Below, in pieces: positions 1 to 6,584 of a stretch of 26,560 bases of DNA; position 1 is the first letter of the stretch; every line of letters begins with the position of its first letter. Source of the DNA: a virus; IMG/VR virus record IMGVR_UViG_3300034199_000003, positions 1 through 26,560 of that record. The stretch is one strand, 5' to 3'. The notes beneath the pieces were generated by a model. That model was given only the letters and a program-made list of their open reading frames with translations, was not told where the DNA came from and made no database searches. Made by a program: the position numbers and the translations under genes.

Positions 1-123
1 GAGGTACGCGCCTATGAGGTTCGTTTTTGCATTGACAGCCTCTTTGACAGCCGACGCCAGATCAATCGCAGTATTGCTGGTAAAGAGCGTTTTGCCGGAG
101 AAGCGGTGTTTAATCTCAATCAT
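1..123 (-). CDS. Pentapeptide-repeat-like protein, N-terminal part (cut by window edge)
   Basis: Forty-one codons are visible from an ATG at 123 before the window ends. The N-terminus (MIEIKHRFSGKTLF...) resembles the cap that precedes the repeats in phage pentapeptide-repeat proteins, and the last visible residues (NLIGAYL) fit the first A(N/D)LxxAxL unit. A good ribosome binding site (AGGAG) lies six to seven bases upstream, and the start follows the preceding small ORF by one base. Pentapeptide proteins fold as a right-handed quadrilateral beta-helix, and some mimic DNA; no function can be assigned here. The repeat region lies outside the window, so the family call rests on the N-terminus only. 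Confidence 0.6.
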   Translation of the reverse strand, partial: MIEIKHRFSGKTLFTSNTAIDLASAVKEAVNAKTNLIGAYL

Positions 124-124
124 T

Positions 125-208
125 TCAAGCTCCTATGAAGTTGATGTAGCTGAGGATCGCGATGCTCGCAGCGAGGAAGTAAAGGGCGTCGAGCCAGAAG
201 GGGCGCAT
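125..208 (-). CDS. 27-residue putative membrane peptide
   Basis: A 27-codon ORF starts with an ATG that overlaps the stop of the clamp-like gene (TGATG) and ends one base before the ATG of the pentapeptide-like gene. GGAG stands about six bases before the start. The peptide begins MRPFWLDALYF and continues with an almost uninterrupted hydrophobic stretch (residues 8-26), so it would form one short transmembrane helix. Its fit between two coupled genes is the main argument that it is translated. No family is recognised. It may alternatively be only a coupling leader for the next gene. Confidence 0.4.
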   Translation of the reverse strand: MRPFWLDALYFLAASIAILSYINFIGA

Positions 209-786
209 CAGAGGCTCCAATCAGGACGGCTGAATTTGTTCTTTGAGCGCATCGGCATTACGACGCCGAAAGCATAAGTGCTGTCTCCGAAGCATACGGG
301 CGCCGCGTTCTCACCGTTAGACACCCAAGTCGGGTGCTTGAGGCCCAGAACAGCCCCGGCTTTGGCCAGGCGCGACAGAAGCGCAACGTCGAAAATCACG
401 CCGTCGCTTTTACCGGAAGCTTCTGACGGAATAACACGGCGCCAATCAGGGAAGCTGCCGTCAACAGGCTCAAAAGGGATGGATTGGTTGCCTTGCGCCA
501 AATTCAGGCTCTTATCGGTGCCTGTCAGAATTGCGGCAGAGGTGAATTTGAATGGCGCACAAATGGCGATTGGGATGATCCAGGAGCCGAGAAGCGTATT
601 ATCCGCTTCGTCGTTAAACAATTCAGACCGGCATGCGAAAAGCACGTGGCCGTCAGTGGCGACATATGTCGAGCAACGTGCTTCGACAGTGACATAGACG
701 CCGTTAAGGTAGCAGCGCGTTGATTCGGAAGACGCGCAGAACGAAGCGGCCTTGAGGTGGCGTAGTGAAATAATGGACTGTGACAT
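208..786 (-). CDS. Truncated DNA polymerase III beta (sliding clamp)-like protein
   Basis: The protein has 192 residues, about half of a bacterial DnaN (roughly 370). The motif YVATDGHVLFACRS (residues 41-54) corresponds to the DnaN pattern ATDGHRLA, and PVDGSFPDWRRVIP (107-120) to the DnaN motif VDGxFPDYRRVLP. Both signatures sit in and just after the middle domain, so this looks like one and a half clamp domains. Known clamps are rings built of domain pairs; this one would have to oligomerise differently, or act as a clamp decoy or cofactor. It lies downstream of the replication genes in the same orientation. The start at 786 has GGAG upstream, and the stop overlaps the next start. The family call is by motif only. 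Confidence 0.6.
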   Translation of the reverse strand: MSQSIISLRHLKAASFCASSESTRCYLNGVYVTVEARCSTYVATDGHVLFACRSELFNDEADNTLLGSWIIPIAICAPFKFTSAAILTGTDKSLNLAQGNQSIPFEPVDGSFPDWRRVIPSEASGKSDGVIFDVALLSRLAKAGAVLGLKHPTWVSNGENAAPVCFGDSTYAFGVVMPMRSKNKFSRPDWSL

Positions 787-816
787 TGGTAAGGCTCCAG
801 TTCAAGGGGAGGGAAA

Positions 817-830
817 GGGGCCGAGGCCCC
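817..830 (-). terminator. GC-rich hairpin between two coupled-block genes
   Basis: GGGGCC and GGCCCC form a near-perfect palindrome (GGGGC stem, CGAG loop) in the 51-base gap between the 103-residue gene and the clamp-like gene. In the leftward transcript it is followed by a short U/C-rich tract (TTTCCCT). This fits a weak intrinsic terminator or attenuator that would lower expression of the clamp-like gene and those after it, or an mRNA-processing hairpin. Confidence 0.4.
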
Positions 831-837
831 AATCGTA

Positions 838-1149
838 TCAGGCGGCGATTTCGGCCAGCGCGGCGGCGACCAGGGCGTCAGAAGCCTTCGCCTTCACGCG
901 AACGGTCTCAACCAGCGTGACCTTGGAGACGCTGGCGATCTGCTCAGCGGTCAAGAGCTTGGCGACAGCCTTGGAATCGAGCGTGGTGCGCTCCGAGAGG
1001 CCCAGATTAAGGTAGCAGGAGAAACCCTCGATCTGCTCGACGCCGAGGAGCTTGAACTCCTTCTTGAGGGCGTCAACGGCGGCGTTGGCGGCATCGGCAA
1101 CGGCTTTGGCGGCGGCGTAGCGGTCGGCGAGAGTGTCGAAGTTGGACAT
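838..1149 (-). CDS. Hypothetical 103-residue protein in the replication block
   Basis: The start is placed at the ATG at 1149, which has GAGGA upstream and lies 28 nt from the predicted transcription start of promoter motif A; the frame stays open further upstream but would run through that promoter. The N-terminal 35 residues are Ala-rich and helical. They are followed by a compact segment containing LGLSERTTLDSKAVAKLL (residues 49-66) and KVTLVETVRVKAK. The S-R-T-x-L/I-D-x-K pattern followed by a short C-terminal strand recalls small phage proteins encoded next to YqaJ/RecT-type recombination genes, but I cannot assign a named family. It is the first gene of the leftmost leftward unit, ahead of the clamp-like gene, so a role in DNA metabolism is plausible. 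Confidence 0.75.
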   Translation of the reverse strand: MSNFDTLADRYAAAKAVADAANAAVDALKKEFKLLGVEQIEGFSCYLNLGLSERTTLDSKAVAKLLTAEQIASVSKVTLVETVRVKAKASDALVAAALAEIAA

Positions 1150-1183
1150 TTGGTGTTCCTCGGTTCGGCGTTTCGATGTACCC

Positions 1184-1212
1184 AACCTAAGACAGCCGTA
1201 TGCGTATGTCAA
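1184..1212 (-). promoter_or_regulatory. Promoter motif A (leftward)
   Basis: On the minus strand TTGACA (1212-1207) is separated by 17 bases from TAGGTT (1189-1184), a sigma70-like layout. The spacer begins TACGCATACG and so carries the recurring CGnATACG element. It lies 57 nt before the ATG of the 103-residue gene, between that gene and the stop of the Cys4 protein at 1218. Confidence 0.65.
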
Positions 1213-1217
1213 CTGGG

Positions 1218-1496
1218 TCAGTGACAAATTTTGTATAAAAATTCGACCAGCGTATTTCTCTTGGGCTCCCACGCATATTCAACACCGGGCCTTCTGCAGA
1301 TAGCGCAAGGGTATTCATTAATCGCAGAGTGGAGGTGCTGGCACCCGTCGCAGCCGCGGTCCCAAGGGTCTTTCCTACGTGCGTGTTGAACTCGCTGCCA
1401 CACATACCTGTACGCCTTCAGGACGTGGGGCTTCCAGATGCTCCAGAGCCGCAGCAGTTGCGCACGTATTTTTGTCATCCAAAAGCGTAACTTCAT
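1218..1496 (-). CDS. Small Cys4 (zinc-binding-like) protein
   Basis: The protein has 92 residues if translation starts at the ATG at 1496, whose first bases overlap the stop of the upstream zinc-ribbon gene (ATGA) and which has GGGAG eight bases away. Residues 1-42 are basic and aromatic with repeated W/R/K, suggesting an amphipathic helix that could bind nucleic acid or membrane. Residues 49-67 hold CDGC and CAIC, spaced like a small zinc knuckle. It is the last gene of the unit that starts with the SSB and polymerase. No named family is recognised. Confidence 0.7.
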   Translation of the reverse strand: MKLRFWMTKIRAQLLRLWSIWKPHVLKAYRYVWQRVQHARRKDPWDRGCDGCQHLHSAINEYPCAICRRPGVEYAWEPKRNTLVEFLYKICH

Positions 1497-1702
1497 TTTA
1501 TGCTCTCCCAAGGCGGAATTTTTTCACACTCGGCGCAAAAGTACCCAAAATGTCTACCTTTAGGGGTTTCTCGAAAGGTGAAGACGTTCCGCGTATGCGC
1601 ACTCTTACACAGCGGGCAAATGTCCGCGTATGGCATCGGTGGAACATGGCCTTCGGGCAGCAGATCGACCGGCTTCTTAGAGAACCTATAGCGAACAGTC
1701 AT
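1493..1702 (-). CDS. Small zinc-ribbon protein coupled to the DNA polymerase
   Basis: A 69-residue protein with CPLC (residues 29-32) and CAEC (56-59), the two knuckles of a zinc ribbon separated by about 23 residues. Its ATG overlaps the polymerase stop codon (ATGA) and its own stop overlaps the next start, so it should be made in step with the polymerase. Small zinc ribbons in phage replication operons usually bind nucleic acid or proteins; nothing here fixes the partner. The short length and motif are clear, the function is not. Confidence 0.75.
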   Translation of the reverse strand: MTVRYRFSKKPVDLLPEGHVPPMPYADICPLCKSAHTRNVFTFRETPKGRHFGYFCAECEKIPPWESIK

Positions 1703-3642
1703 TTTTCCATCCGCTCCGTAACAGTCGCCTCGGCATCCAGCGGCAACCCCGGTGCCCAGTCTGGTACGCGCCGCATGATCTCGACAATTTGTCCCATACG
1801 TTCATGGGCCGCGTTCTCGGGGGCCAGCGCGACAACCGAGTCGTAAATGTCCAAGATCAAATGCACGTCGGGCAGTTCGGCCTCAATCGCACGTTCGGTG
1901 GCAGTTAGGATATCTCTAGCAGACGCCTGGCAGATCAGTTCTAAAATTCCGCCGCCCCACGTCCTCTGTTCCAGCATCTTGCCGCGCCAAGCCCGCCAAA
2001 AGGTCAACTCGCCCTCCTCGTTGATGCGCGGCTTGTAGTGCAGAATCTTCCGGCCTGACGGGAGAATGATGTCAAGAACGTCTTCGTCGTTGCGCCAGAA
2101 GAAACTGACTTTGCCGCTGCAAGCTGGGACGACAGCGCCGCGGTAAGCCAGCGCTGCCCGCATAGACTCGCCCAGGCCCTTCCACATCATTTGTAGAGGG
2201 GCGTTGGCGTCGCGGTAGCCGGCGTGGATAGCAGCAACTTGCGAGTACGTCAGGTCGCGACGGTACTCGTAGGGAAGGTCTTTATCCGATTTGAACGAGA
2301 TAAACAGCTTGTCGATGCCTACGCCGTAACCTCCTGAAAGAACTACTTTTTTATAAGCCTGCCGTTCTTTGGGGTGGCTTTTCTTTGACAGCGCTGGGAT
2401 GCCAAGTGCAGCGGCGGCGGTAGCAGCATAAAGATCGTTGCCGCTGCGCAGAAGTTCCAGTTTCTGGTGGTCCCCGGCAAGCCATAGCGATTTACGCAGC
2501 TCAATATTTGACAGGTCTGAATCGATGACGCGAAAACCATCAGGCGCTTTGATTGCGCCCCGCAAAACATCTGACAGTTCTGTGTTAGTAAACTCGCCGT
2601 CCGGTTCCGCCGCCAGGCGCTTAATGACCTCACCAGTATCGTACTTACCGGAGGGCCTAGCGATATTAAACATGTTAACACCCTCGGAAGTGCCCCTTCC
2701 ACTCCGGGCGCCATAATAGCGGGTGGCATCCTGAAAAGTTCCGGCCACATGCCGGTCAAGCAGCGCTTGCGCCTTGGTCGGGGCCGAGCCGCCGCTGTCA
2801 AACAGGATCGTCAGCACTTGGTAAACGTCAAACGGCATCGTCTCCATATCGAGCCAGCTTTCGACCGTGGCCCGTTGCAGGTTTGGAATCGGCACGCCCT
2901 TTGACTTGCACCACTCCTGAATGCGGGCGCGCTGCGTGATCGCCGTTACAGCGCCGCCGGTGAAACCGCGCAAGTCGTTGGCAATCTCAAGCTCGATCTC
3001 GGCGCGCTTGGCCGCAATGCGCTCGCATAGCTCAATATCGAGCGGCAGGCCACGGGCATTCTTCGTCCAGGTGCGCCTCCATATCTCAAGCTCGTCGGGG
3101 CTGAGCGGCGGCAACATGCGGTCGACCGATTCCAGGCAATGAACGTCTTGCACGTTGTAATCCAGCAGCGCCTTGAACAGCGCGCCGTCTTCGTTGAAGG
3201 TTCCATCCTTGCGCGGCTTACAGGTGGCCATAACGAGGCGGTGGCCGTCCATTGACTTGCCTTGCACCCCAAGGGCCTCGCACAGCGCATCCAGGCCACC
3301 AGGAAGCGCCGCACGCTGCGCGCGGGCCATTGTGTCGTCAAGTTTGTTCAGGTCGAGGCCACAGGGGCCGAGCGTTGAGAAAATGACCGAAGCGTCAAAC
3401 GCGATATTGTGCGCAACGATGCGATCAGCCTCGGCAATCGCAGCCGTAAAGCTGGCCGTGGTGCTATTGCCGAGATGCGCGAGGCCCGGAATGTTACACG
3501 CCGAATGCACGACACGTTCGCCAGCCCATTTCCAGCAGGCCGTTGTGATCTGGGTTGACGGATCGACAGCGTACCGGCGCGCGCCAGCCTTTGTAAGGTC
3601 GCAGCGGGAACGTGTTTCCACGTCTAGCAGCAGCTTTTTCAT
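1699..3642 (-). CDS. Family A DNA polymerase with 3'-5' exonuclease domain
   Basis: A 647-residue replicative polymerase. The DEDDy proofreading domain shows Exo I at D7-x-E9, Exo II around N79 and D83 (HNIAFD) and Exo III at Y162-x3-D166. The polymerase domain shows motif A (DLSNIELR, D376 and E381), motif B with R427, K431 and Y439-G440 in the O-helix spacing of Pol I, and motif C at 599-602 as IYDS, with the catalytic Asp (D601) but Ser where most family members have Glu. There is no 5'-3' exonuclease domain, as usual for phage enzymes. The position equivalent to Pol I F762 is Leu435. It sits between two overlapping genes (ATGA at each end) and downstream of the SSB, and should replicate the phage genome in the host cytoplasm. 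Confidence 0.95.
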   Translation of the reverse strand: MKKLLLDVETRSRCDLTKAGARRYAVDPSTQITTACWKWAGERVVHSACNIPGLAHLGNSTTASFTAAIAEADRIVAHNIAFDASVIFSTLGPCGLDLNKLDDTMARAQRAALPGGLDALCEALGVQGKSMDGHRLVMATCKPRKDGTFNEDGALFKALLDYNVQDVHCLESVDRMLPPLSPDELEIWRRTWTKNARGLPLDIELCERIAAKRAEIELEIANDLRGFTGGAVTAITQRARIQEWCKSKGVPIPNLQRATVESWLDMETMPFDVYQVLTILFDSGGSAPTKAQALLDRHVAGTFQDATRYYGARSGRGTSEGVNMFNIARPSGKYDTGEVIKRLAAEPDGEFTNTELSDVLRGAIKAPDGFRVIDSDLSNIELRKSLWLAGDHQKLELLRSGNDLYAATAAAALGIPALSKKSHPKERQAYKKVVLSGGYGVGIDKLFISFKSDKDLPYEYRRDLTYSQVAAIHAGYRDANAPLQMMWKGLGESMRAALAYRGAVVPACSGKVSFFWRNDEDVLDIILPSGRKILHYKPRINEEGELTFWRAWRGKMLEQRTWGGGILELICQASARDILTATERAIEAELPDVHLILDIYDSVVALAPENAAHERMGQIVEIMRRVPDWAPGLPLDAEATVTERMEK

Positions 3643-3968
3643 TTGTCGTCTTTCTTCGGCGGGATCGGAGGCTCAACAGGGCCAACCCATTCGACCATGC
3701 ACGAATAATCATGGTGATGCGTGGGCCGCGTCTCGGACACAAGGCGGTAGCCTAGCGCCAGGTATTCGGGCAGGTCATCATGCCGGACGTGTCGCAGCCA
3801 TTTATATTCGACGGCGGGCGCCTGGAGCTTGACGACTTGGTCAAGGGCGTCAGCTATCCGCCGGAGGCTTATTGCAATCGACGCCCAGCCAGCCCCCGCG
3901 TCTATCATCGATACATCAGGTTCAAGGCGGTCGATTGTTTCCAGGTAAGCGTCATCTTCTCGGGACAT
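3639..3968 (-). CDS. Hypothetical 109-residue protein upstream of the polymerase
   Basis: The start ATG at 3968 has GGAG nine bases upstream, and the stop overlaps the polymerase start (ATGA). The first half is helical and acidic, with IAISLRRIADALDQVVKL (residues 31-48) as a probable helix. The second half holds aromatic residues, three consecutive His (residues 84-86) and a Pro-rich tail. No catalytic motif or known family is visible. The coupling suggests a companion of the polymerase, or simply a passenger gene. Confidence 0.75.
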   Translation of the reverse strand: MSREDDAYLETIDRLEPDVSMIDAGAGWASIAISLRRIADALDQVVKLQAPAVEYKWLRHVRHDDLPEYLALGYRLVSETRPTHHHDYSCMVEWVGPVEPPIPPKKDDK

Positions 3969-3992
3969 TTTTCAAACTCCGGGCGTGTTTGG

Positions 3993-4018
3993 AGACCGCG
4001 GTCCGAAGGCCACGGTCT
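3993..4018 (-). terminator. Stable cUUCGg hairpin after the SSB gene
   Basis: In the leftward transcript AGACCG pairs with CGGTCT, extended by further pairs with one wobble and one mismatch, closed by a C-UUCG-G tetraloop, one of the most stable RNA loops. It lies in the 74-base gap between the SSB stop and the 109-residue gene. No U-run follows, so it is more likely a processing or mRNA-stability element, perhaps allowing higher SSB than polymerase levels, than a full terminator. Confidence 0.45.
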
Positions 4019-4042
4019 GTATCGTTTCAGGTGCCGAAAGTT

Positions 4043-4783
4043 TTAGAAGGGCGCGTTACCCGAAGAGTTTCCGCCGCCCGGGTTGAACCCGGTGTCGGCT
4101 GCGGCGCCTGGGTTGAAAGCGCCCGCGCCCGGATTGAAGGAGGCTCCAGCGTCGGGAGCAAAACCGGCGTCGCCACTAGTCTTGATGTCGATGCCCTGCT
4201 CCTTGGCCATCTCCATAGCCGAGGCCCAATCCACGCCCGAGCCGCCGGTGGAAAGCTCGACGCCCTTGCCGGTGAACAATACGGAGTTGAGGTAGCAGCG
4301 GATGCCGACGTTATCGTTCATGCGCTTGGCGATGGCCAGCGCAACCGAAACGTAGTCGCCGTCATGCCAGAGTTTGCGGCCGCCCATCTGGAGCGCGGGC
4401 AGTTCCGACTGCGCGCCGCCGACGATCTGCTCGACTTTCGGCTGAAAGGTCGAGGAAGCGCGGAGGTACCAGTGCCCCTTGGCCCATTCCGGCGTCTTGC
4501 CATTCTTGTTCGGGATGTCGCCGTCCTTGATCGGAAACTCGATGCGCTGGAACGGGATGCCGCTCATATCGCGCGTCATGACCACCTTACAGGCGTCGAC
4601 GAATGGCTTGAGCGCCGGCTCCTCGTACCAGTTAGCTTTGGTTTTGGGGTAGCGGATGTTCAGGGAGTACGACGGCTTTTCGAGCGGTTTGCCGGCGAAG
4701 TCCTTCGTTTCCGGCTCGAAGAGACGCTGCGCGAAGACGGCGGTGCCGTTGAAGAGGAAAATGTTGACTAGCTCACGAGCCAT
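4043..4783 (-). CDS. DUF2815 single-stranded-DNA-binding protein
   Basis: A 246-residue protein of the DUF2815 family, phage proteins that accompany DUF2800 and family A polymerase genes and are related to T7 gp2.5-like ssDNA-binding proteins. Family features include an N-terminal strand region, KGHWYLRASS (around 103-112), a GDYVSVALAIAKR segment and the NVGIRCYLNSVLF stretch. The C-terminal 35 residues are a flexible Gly/Ala/Pro tail with three FNPG repeats, ending in NAPF. The Pro-Phe end recalls the C-terminal tip of bacterial SSB (DIPF), which recruits partner proteins, but the acidic residues are missing. It is the first gene of the unit containing the polymerase and follows promoter motif D by 62 nt. 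Confidence 0.85.
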   Translation of the reverse strand: MARELVNIFLFNGTAVFAQRLFEPETKDFAGKPLEKPSYSLNIRYPKTKANWYEEPALKPFVDACKVVMTRDMSGIPFQRIEFPIKDGDIPNKNGKTPEWAKGHWYLRASSTFQPKVEQIVGGAQSELPALQMGGRKLWHDGDYVSVALAIAKRMNDNVGIRCYLNSVLFTGKGVELSTGGSGVDWASAMEMAKEQGIDIKTSGDAGFAPDAGASFNPGAGAFNPGAAADTGFNPGGGNSSGNAPF

Positions 4784-4822
4784 TTGAGAGTTCCTGTTGC
4801 GAGTTGCTATTTACGACGGTGA

Positions 4823-4851
4823 AAAGTGACATGAGCGTATTCGGTTGTCAA
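4823..4851 (-). promoter_or_regulatory. Promoter motif D (leftward, SSB-polymerase unit)
   Basis: TTGACAACCGAATACG reads on the minus strand from 4851, 62 nt before the SSB start. The TTGACA overlaps the stop codon of the upstream 89-residue gene. At 17-base spacing the -10 position reads CACTTT, a poor hexamer, so this copy may need an activator. Sixteen bases (TGACAACCGAATACGC) are identical to motif E at 13258-13273. Confidence 0.5.
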
Positions 4852-5117
4852 TCGGATTTCGGTTCTTTTAGGGCTGCGATGGCGATCATGGCACTATAGA
4901 TGTCTGCATACATGCTCTCGCCATCATCGCGGTCGGTGCCGAAAGGGCGAGAAATTGCCGCTTCAACCATTTCCGGCGTCGGCTCTTTCGGCGCGATTAC
5001 ATATCCAGCAGCCTCAATGGCTGCGATGGCGGCGCGAGCTTTTCGCCGGGACGCCGGTGATGTCACGCCACTCCCGGAAATCGCCAGCCCTATCGTCTCG
5101 ATTATATCGGGGGTCAT
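4848..5117 (-). CDS. Hypothetical 89-residue protein
   Basis: A short helical protein. An Ala-rich helix (RRKARAAIAAIEAAGY, residues 24-39) is followed by a Pro-containing segment (VIAPKEPTPEMVEAA) and a C-terminal helix. The AAIEAAGYVIxPxEPTxEM arrangement is common in small phage proteins of unknown role. The start at 5117 overlaps the previous stop (ATGA), and it is the last gene of the lipoprotein-led group. Nothing indicates enzymatic function. Confidence 0.7.
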   Translation of the reverse strand: MTPDIIETIGLAISGSGVTSPASRRKARAAIAAIEAAGYVIAPKEPTPEMVEAAISRPFGTDRDDGESMYADIYSAMIAIAALKEPKSD

Positions 5118-5362
5118 TGGTCAGAGCCTTCTACATGATCCGCAACGCGGTCTTTTGCCTTTACGAGAAGGGCTATAGCCTCCGTGAGTGCCGGGCTGGC
5201 TCCAGCCTCTTCCACGGCGAGCATGGCCTGGCGGATGCATGTCTCTGCGGCGGTATACCAATTGAGATCAATGCGGGTCGGAACGCCATCGGGGCGCAGT
5301 TTCGGGCGCGGGCCTCCATTGAGAACCCATTCGTTTAATGCCGCTTCGTAATCAGGATTCAT
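5114..5362 (-). CDS. Hypothetical 82-residue protein
   Basis: A small acidic protein whose start at 5362 lies three bases after the stop of the 200-residue gene, and whose stop overlaps the following start. It contains an N-terminal PDYEAALNEWVLNGG segment and a central Ala/Glu-rich helix (residues 38-55). No motif or family is recognised. Frame conservation and coupling on both sides support it as a real gene. Confidence 0.7.
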   Translation of the reverse strand: MNPDYEAALNEWVLNGGPRPKLRPDGVPTRIDLNWYTAAETCIRQAMLAVEEAGASPALTEAIALLVKAKDRVADHVEGSDQ

Positions 5363-5365
5363 TTC

Positions 5366-5968
5366 TCAGTCCTTGGCTTTCGTGGGGAGCGGGGGAAGCG
5401 GCATCCAATGCGTAGGGGGTGCGCTACACAGGTTTTTGTCACTGACGGAATGCCAGCCATAGGTTGACGCGAATGTCGCGCACATCCCCGATCCATCGTC
5501 ATAATCATTGAGCGTGTCGCGTACTGCGATCCTTCTCCAGCGTCCGGTTCCCGTACTATGCCCTGTTGTTAGGATGATGATCGTCCCGTCTTTCTTGATT
5601 TGATCAAGCGCCGGATCGTCCAGCGTCCTCCACCCATCCGATACGGGAGCGGGGGAGAGGCGGGACTTTCCTTCCGCGTAAACGGCGCGCAATTTGTCGT
5701 TCGGAGGTGCGGGGTTGTCGTAGTCTGGCGCGGGGGAGAGGTGAGAGGCGGCGGAACCGTATGCGGCTCCCAAGCCTTCAATGCCTTGGTTTGGCCCCTG
5801 ATAAGCTGCGATCTTCTTGTGCAATCTCTCGATTTCCGCCTCTTGCTCACGGATGACGCGGGCGGCTTCGCACACGGCTTCCCTATCGAGGTCGTCCCAT
5901 AAATTCCCGTCAGCGTAGTCTCGCGCCATCGCCTCTAGTGTGATGGCGGCGATCAGGTCTTTGCTCAT
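5366..5968 (-). CDS. DUF551-like small phage protein with coiled-coil N-terminus
   Basis: The 200-residue protein has an N-terminal helical part (residues 1-55) with a heptad-like segment (AARVIREQEAEIERLHKKI) and a Pro/Ser-rich linker repeating HLSPAP and RLSPAP. A C-terminal domain beginning near GWRTLDDPAL ends in THWMPLPPLP. The W-M-P-L-P ending and the W-near-start layout match DUF551-type modules in phage and prophage proteins, whose function is unknown. The start at 5968 overlaps the preceding stop (ATGA). Confidence 0.7.
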   Translation of the reverse strand: MSKDLIAAITLEAMARDYADGNLWDDLDREAVCEAARVIREQEAEIERLHKKIAAYQGPNQGIEGLGAAYGSAASHLSPAPDYDNPAPPNDKLRAVYAEGKSRLSPAPVSDGWRTLDDPALDQIKKDGTIIILTTGHSTGTGRWRRIAVRDTLNDYDDGSGMCATFASTYGWHSVSDKNLCSAPPTHWMPLPPLPTKAKD

Positions 5969-6261
5969 TTGGTTTTCTCCAAGGCGGCGCGTGCGGCGTT
6001 CAATGCAGATCGCGTTTCACCCGATAACTGATCAGGGTTTTCGTGGACTTCTACCAGCGCCTCTCTCAGCGCATCCCGTTCCGCCGTAAGCGCATCAACG
6101 GCGGCGCGGAGGGTTTCAAGCTCGGTGACTAGGGCGGGGATAGCCTCCGCAACGTCGTGAAACGTACTTAACGTCGAGAACGGCTTCACGTAAGAATCAT
6201 TCTCGGAAATGCGCGTCGCCGCTTTTGCCAGTGCTTTTAAGGATGATAGGTCTAGGGTCAT
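5965..6261 (-). CDS. Hypothetical coiled-coil protein
   Basis: The start is taken at the ATG at 6261, which overlaps the lipoprotein stop (ATGA) and has AAGGA at normal distance; an in-frame ATG further upstream would overlap the lipoprotein gene needlessly. The 98-residue product is mostly helical, with a clear coiled-coil stretch (LVTELETLRAAVDALTAE, then RDALREALVEV) in the middle. Such proteins are common passengers of phage early operons. No function can be given. Confidence 0.7.
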   Translation of the reverse strand: MTLDLSSLKALAKAATRISENDSYVKPFSTLSTFHDVAEAIPALVTELETLRAAVDALTAERDALREALVEVHENPDQLSGETRSALNAARAALEKTK

Positions 6262-6584
6262 GGGATGGTCCTTGGAGCCGGTATGCAATTCCTTTCGTAG
6301 AACGCCCTATCTTCCGCGGGGTTCGCGTCTCCAATGCGATCAAGCTCCCACCGATAGCGGAAAGACGAGTCGTCAATGATCCCGTTTGGCGTGAGAATAA
6401 GCTTCTCAATGGATGCGTACCACGCCACCCAGCAGTGTGAGCCAATCTTGTAAACTCCAGACTTCCTTGCCTCAGCACCACGGAACAAGATCACGGTTCC
6501 GACGCTTGAATTGCTATATTGCACTGGACCGCTGTCACAGCCTGCTACGGCCAACAGGGCGAGAATTGCGAGGGCTTTGGTCAT
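6258..6584 (-). CDS. Putative phage lipoprotein
   Basis: The 108-residue product begins with MTKALAILALLAVAGC, a short signal peptide with a lipobox (LAVAGC) and lipidation Cys16. Asp17 follows, which under the Lol +2 rule known from enterobacteria favours retention in the inner membrane. The mature part is about 90 residues with two further Cys (near GSHCWVAW and ERNCIP) that could form a disulfide. AGGAG precedes the start. It heads a group of small leftward genes and follows a structured intergenic region. Lipoproteins outside the lysis cassette often block superinfection; a spanin-like role is less likely because no lysis genes are adjacent. Confidence 0.75.
   Translation of the reverse strand: MTKALAILALLAVAGCDSGPVQYSNSSVGTVILFRGAEARKSGVYKIGSHCWVAWYASIEKLILTPNGIIDDSSFRYRWELDRIGDANPAEDRAFYERNCIPAPRTIP

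Noticed and set aside
3872-4771. Long rightward open frame of 299 codons
   Set aside because: It is the complement of the DUF2815 gene and its upstream region, Arg/Ala/Glu-rich without a recognisable motif, and the opposite strand has a clear protein family.
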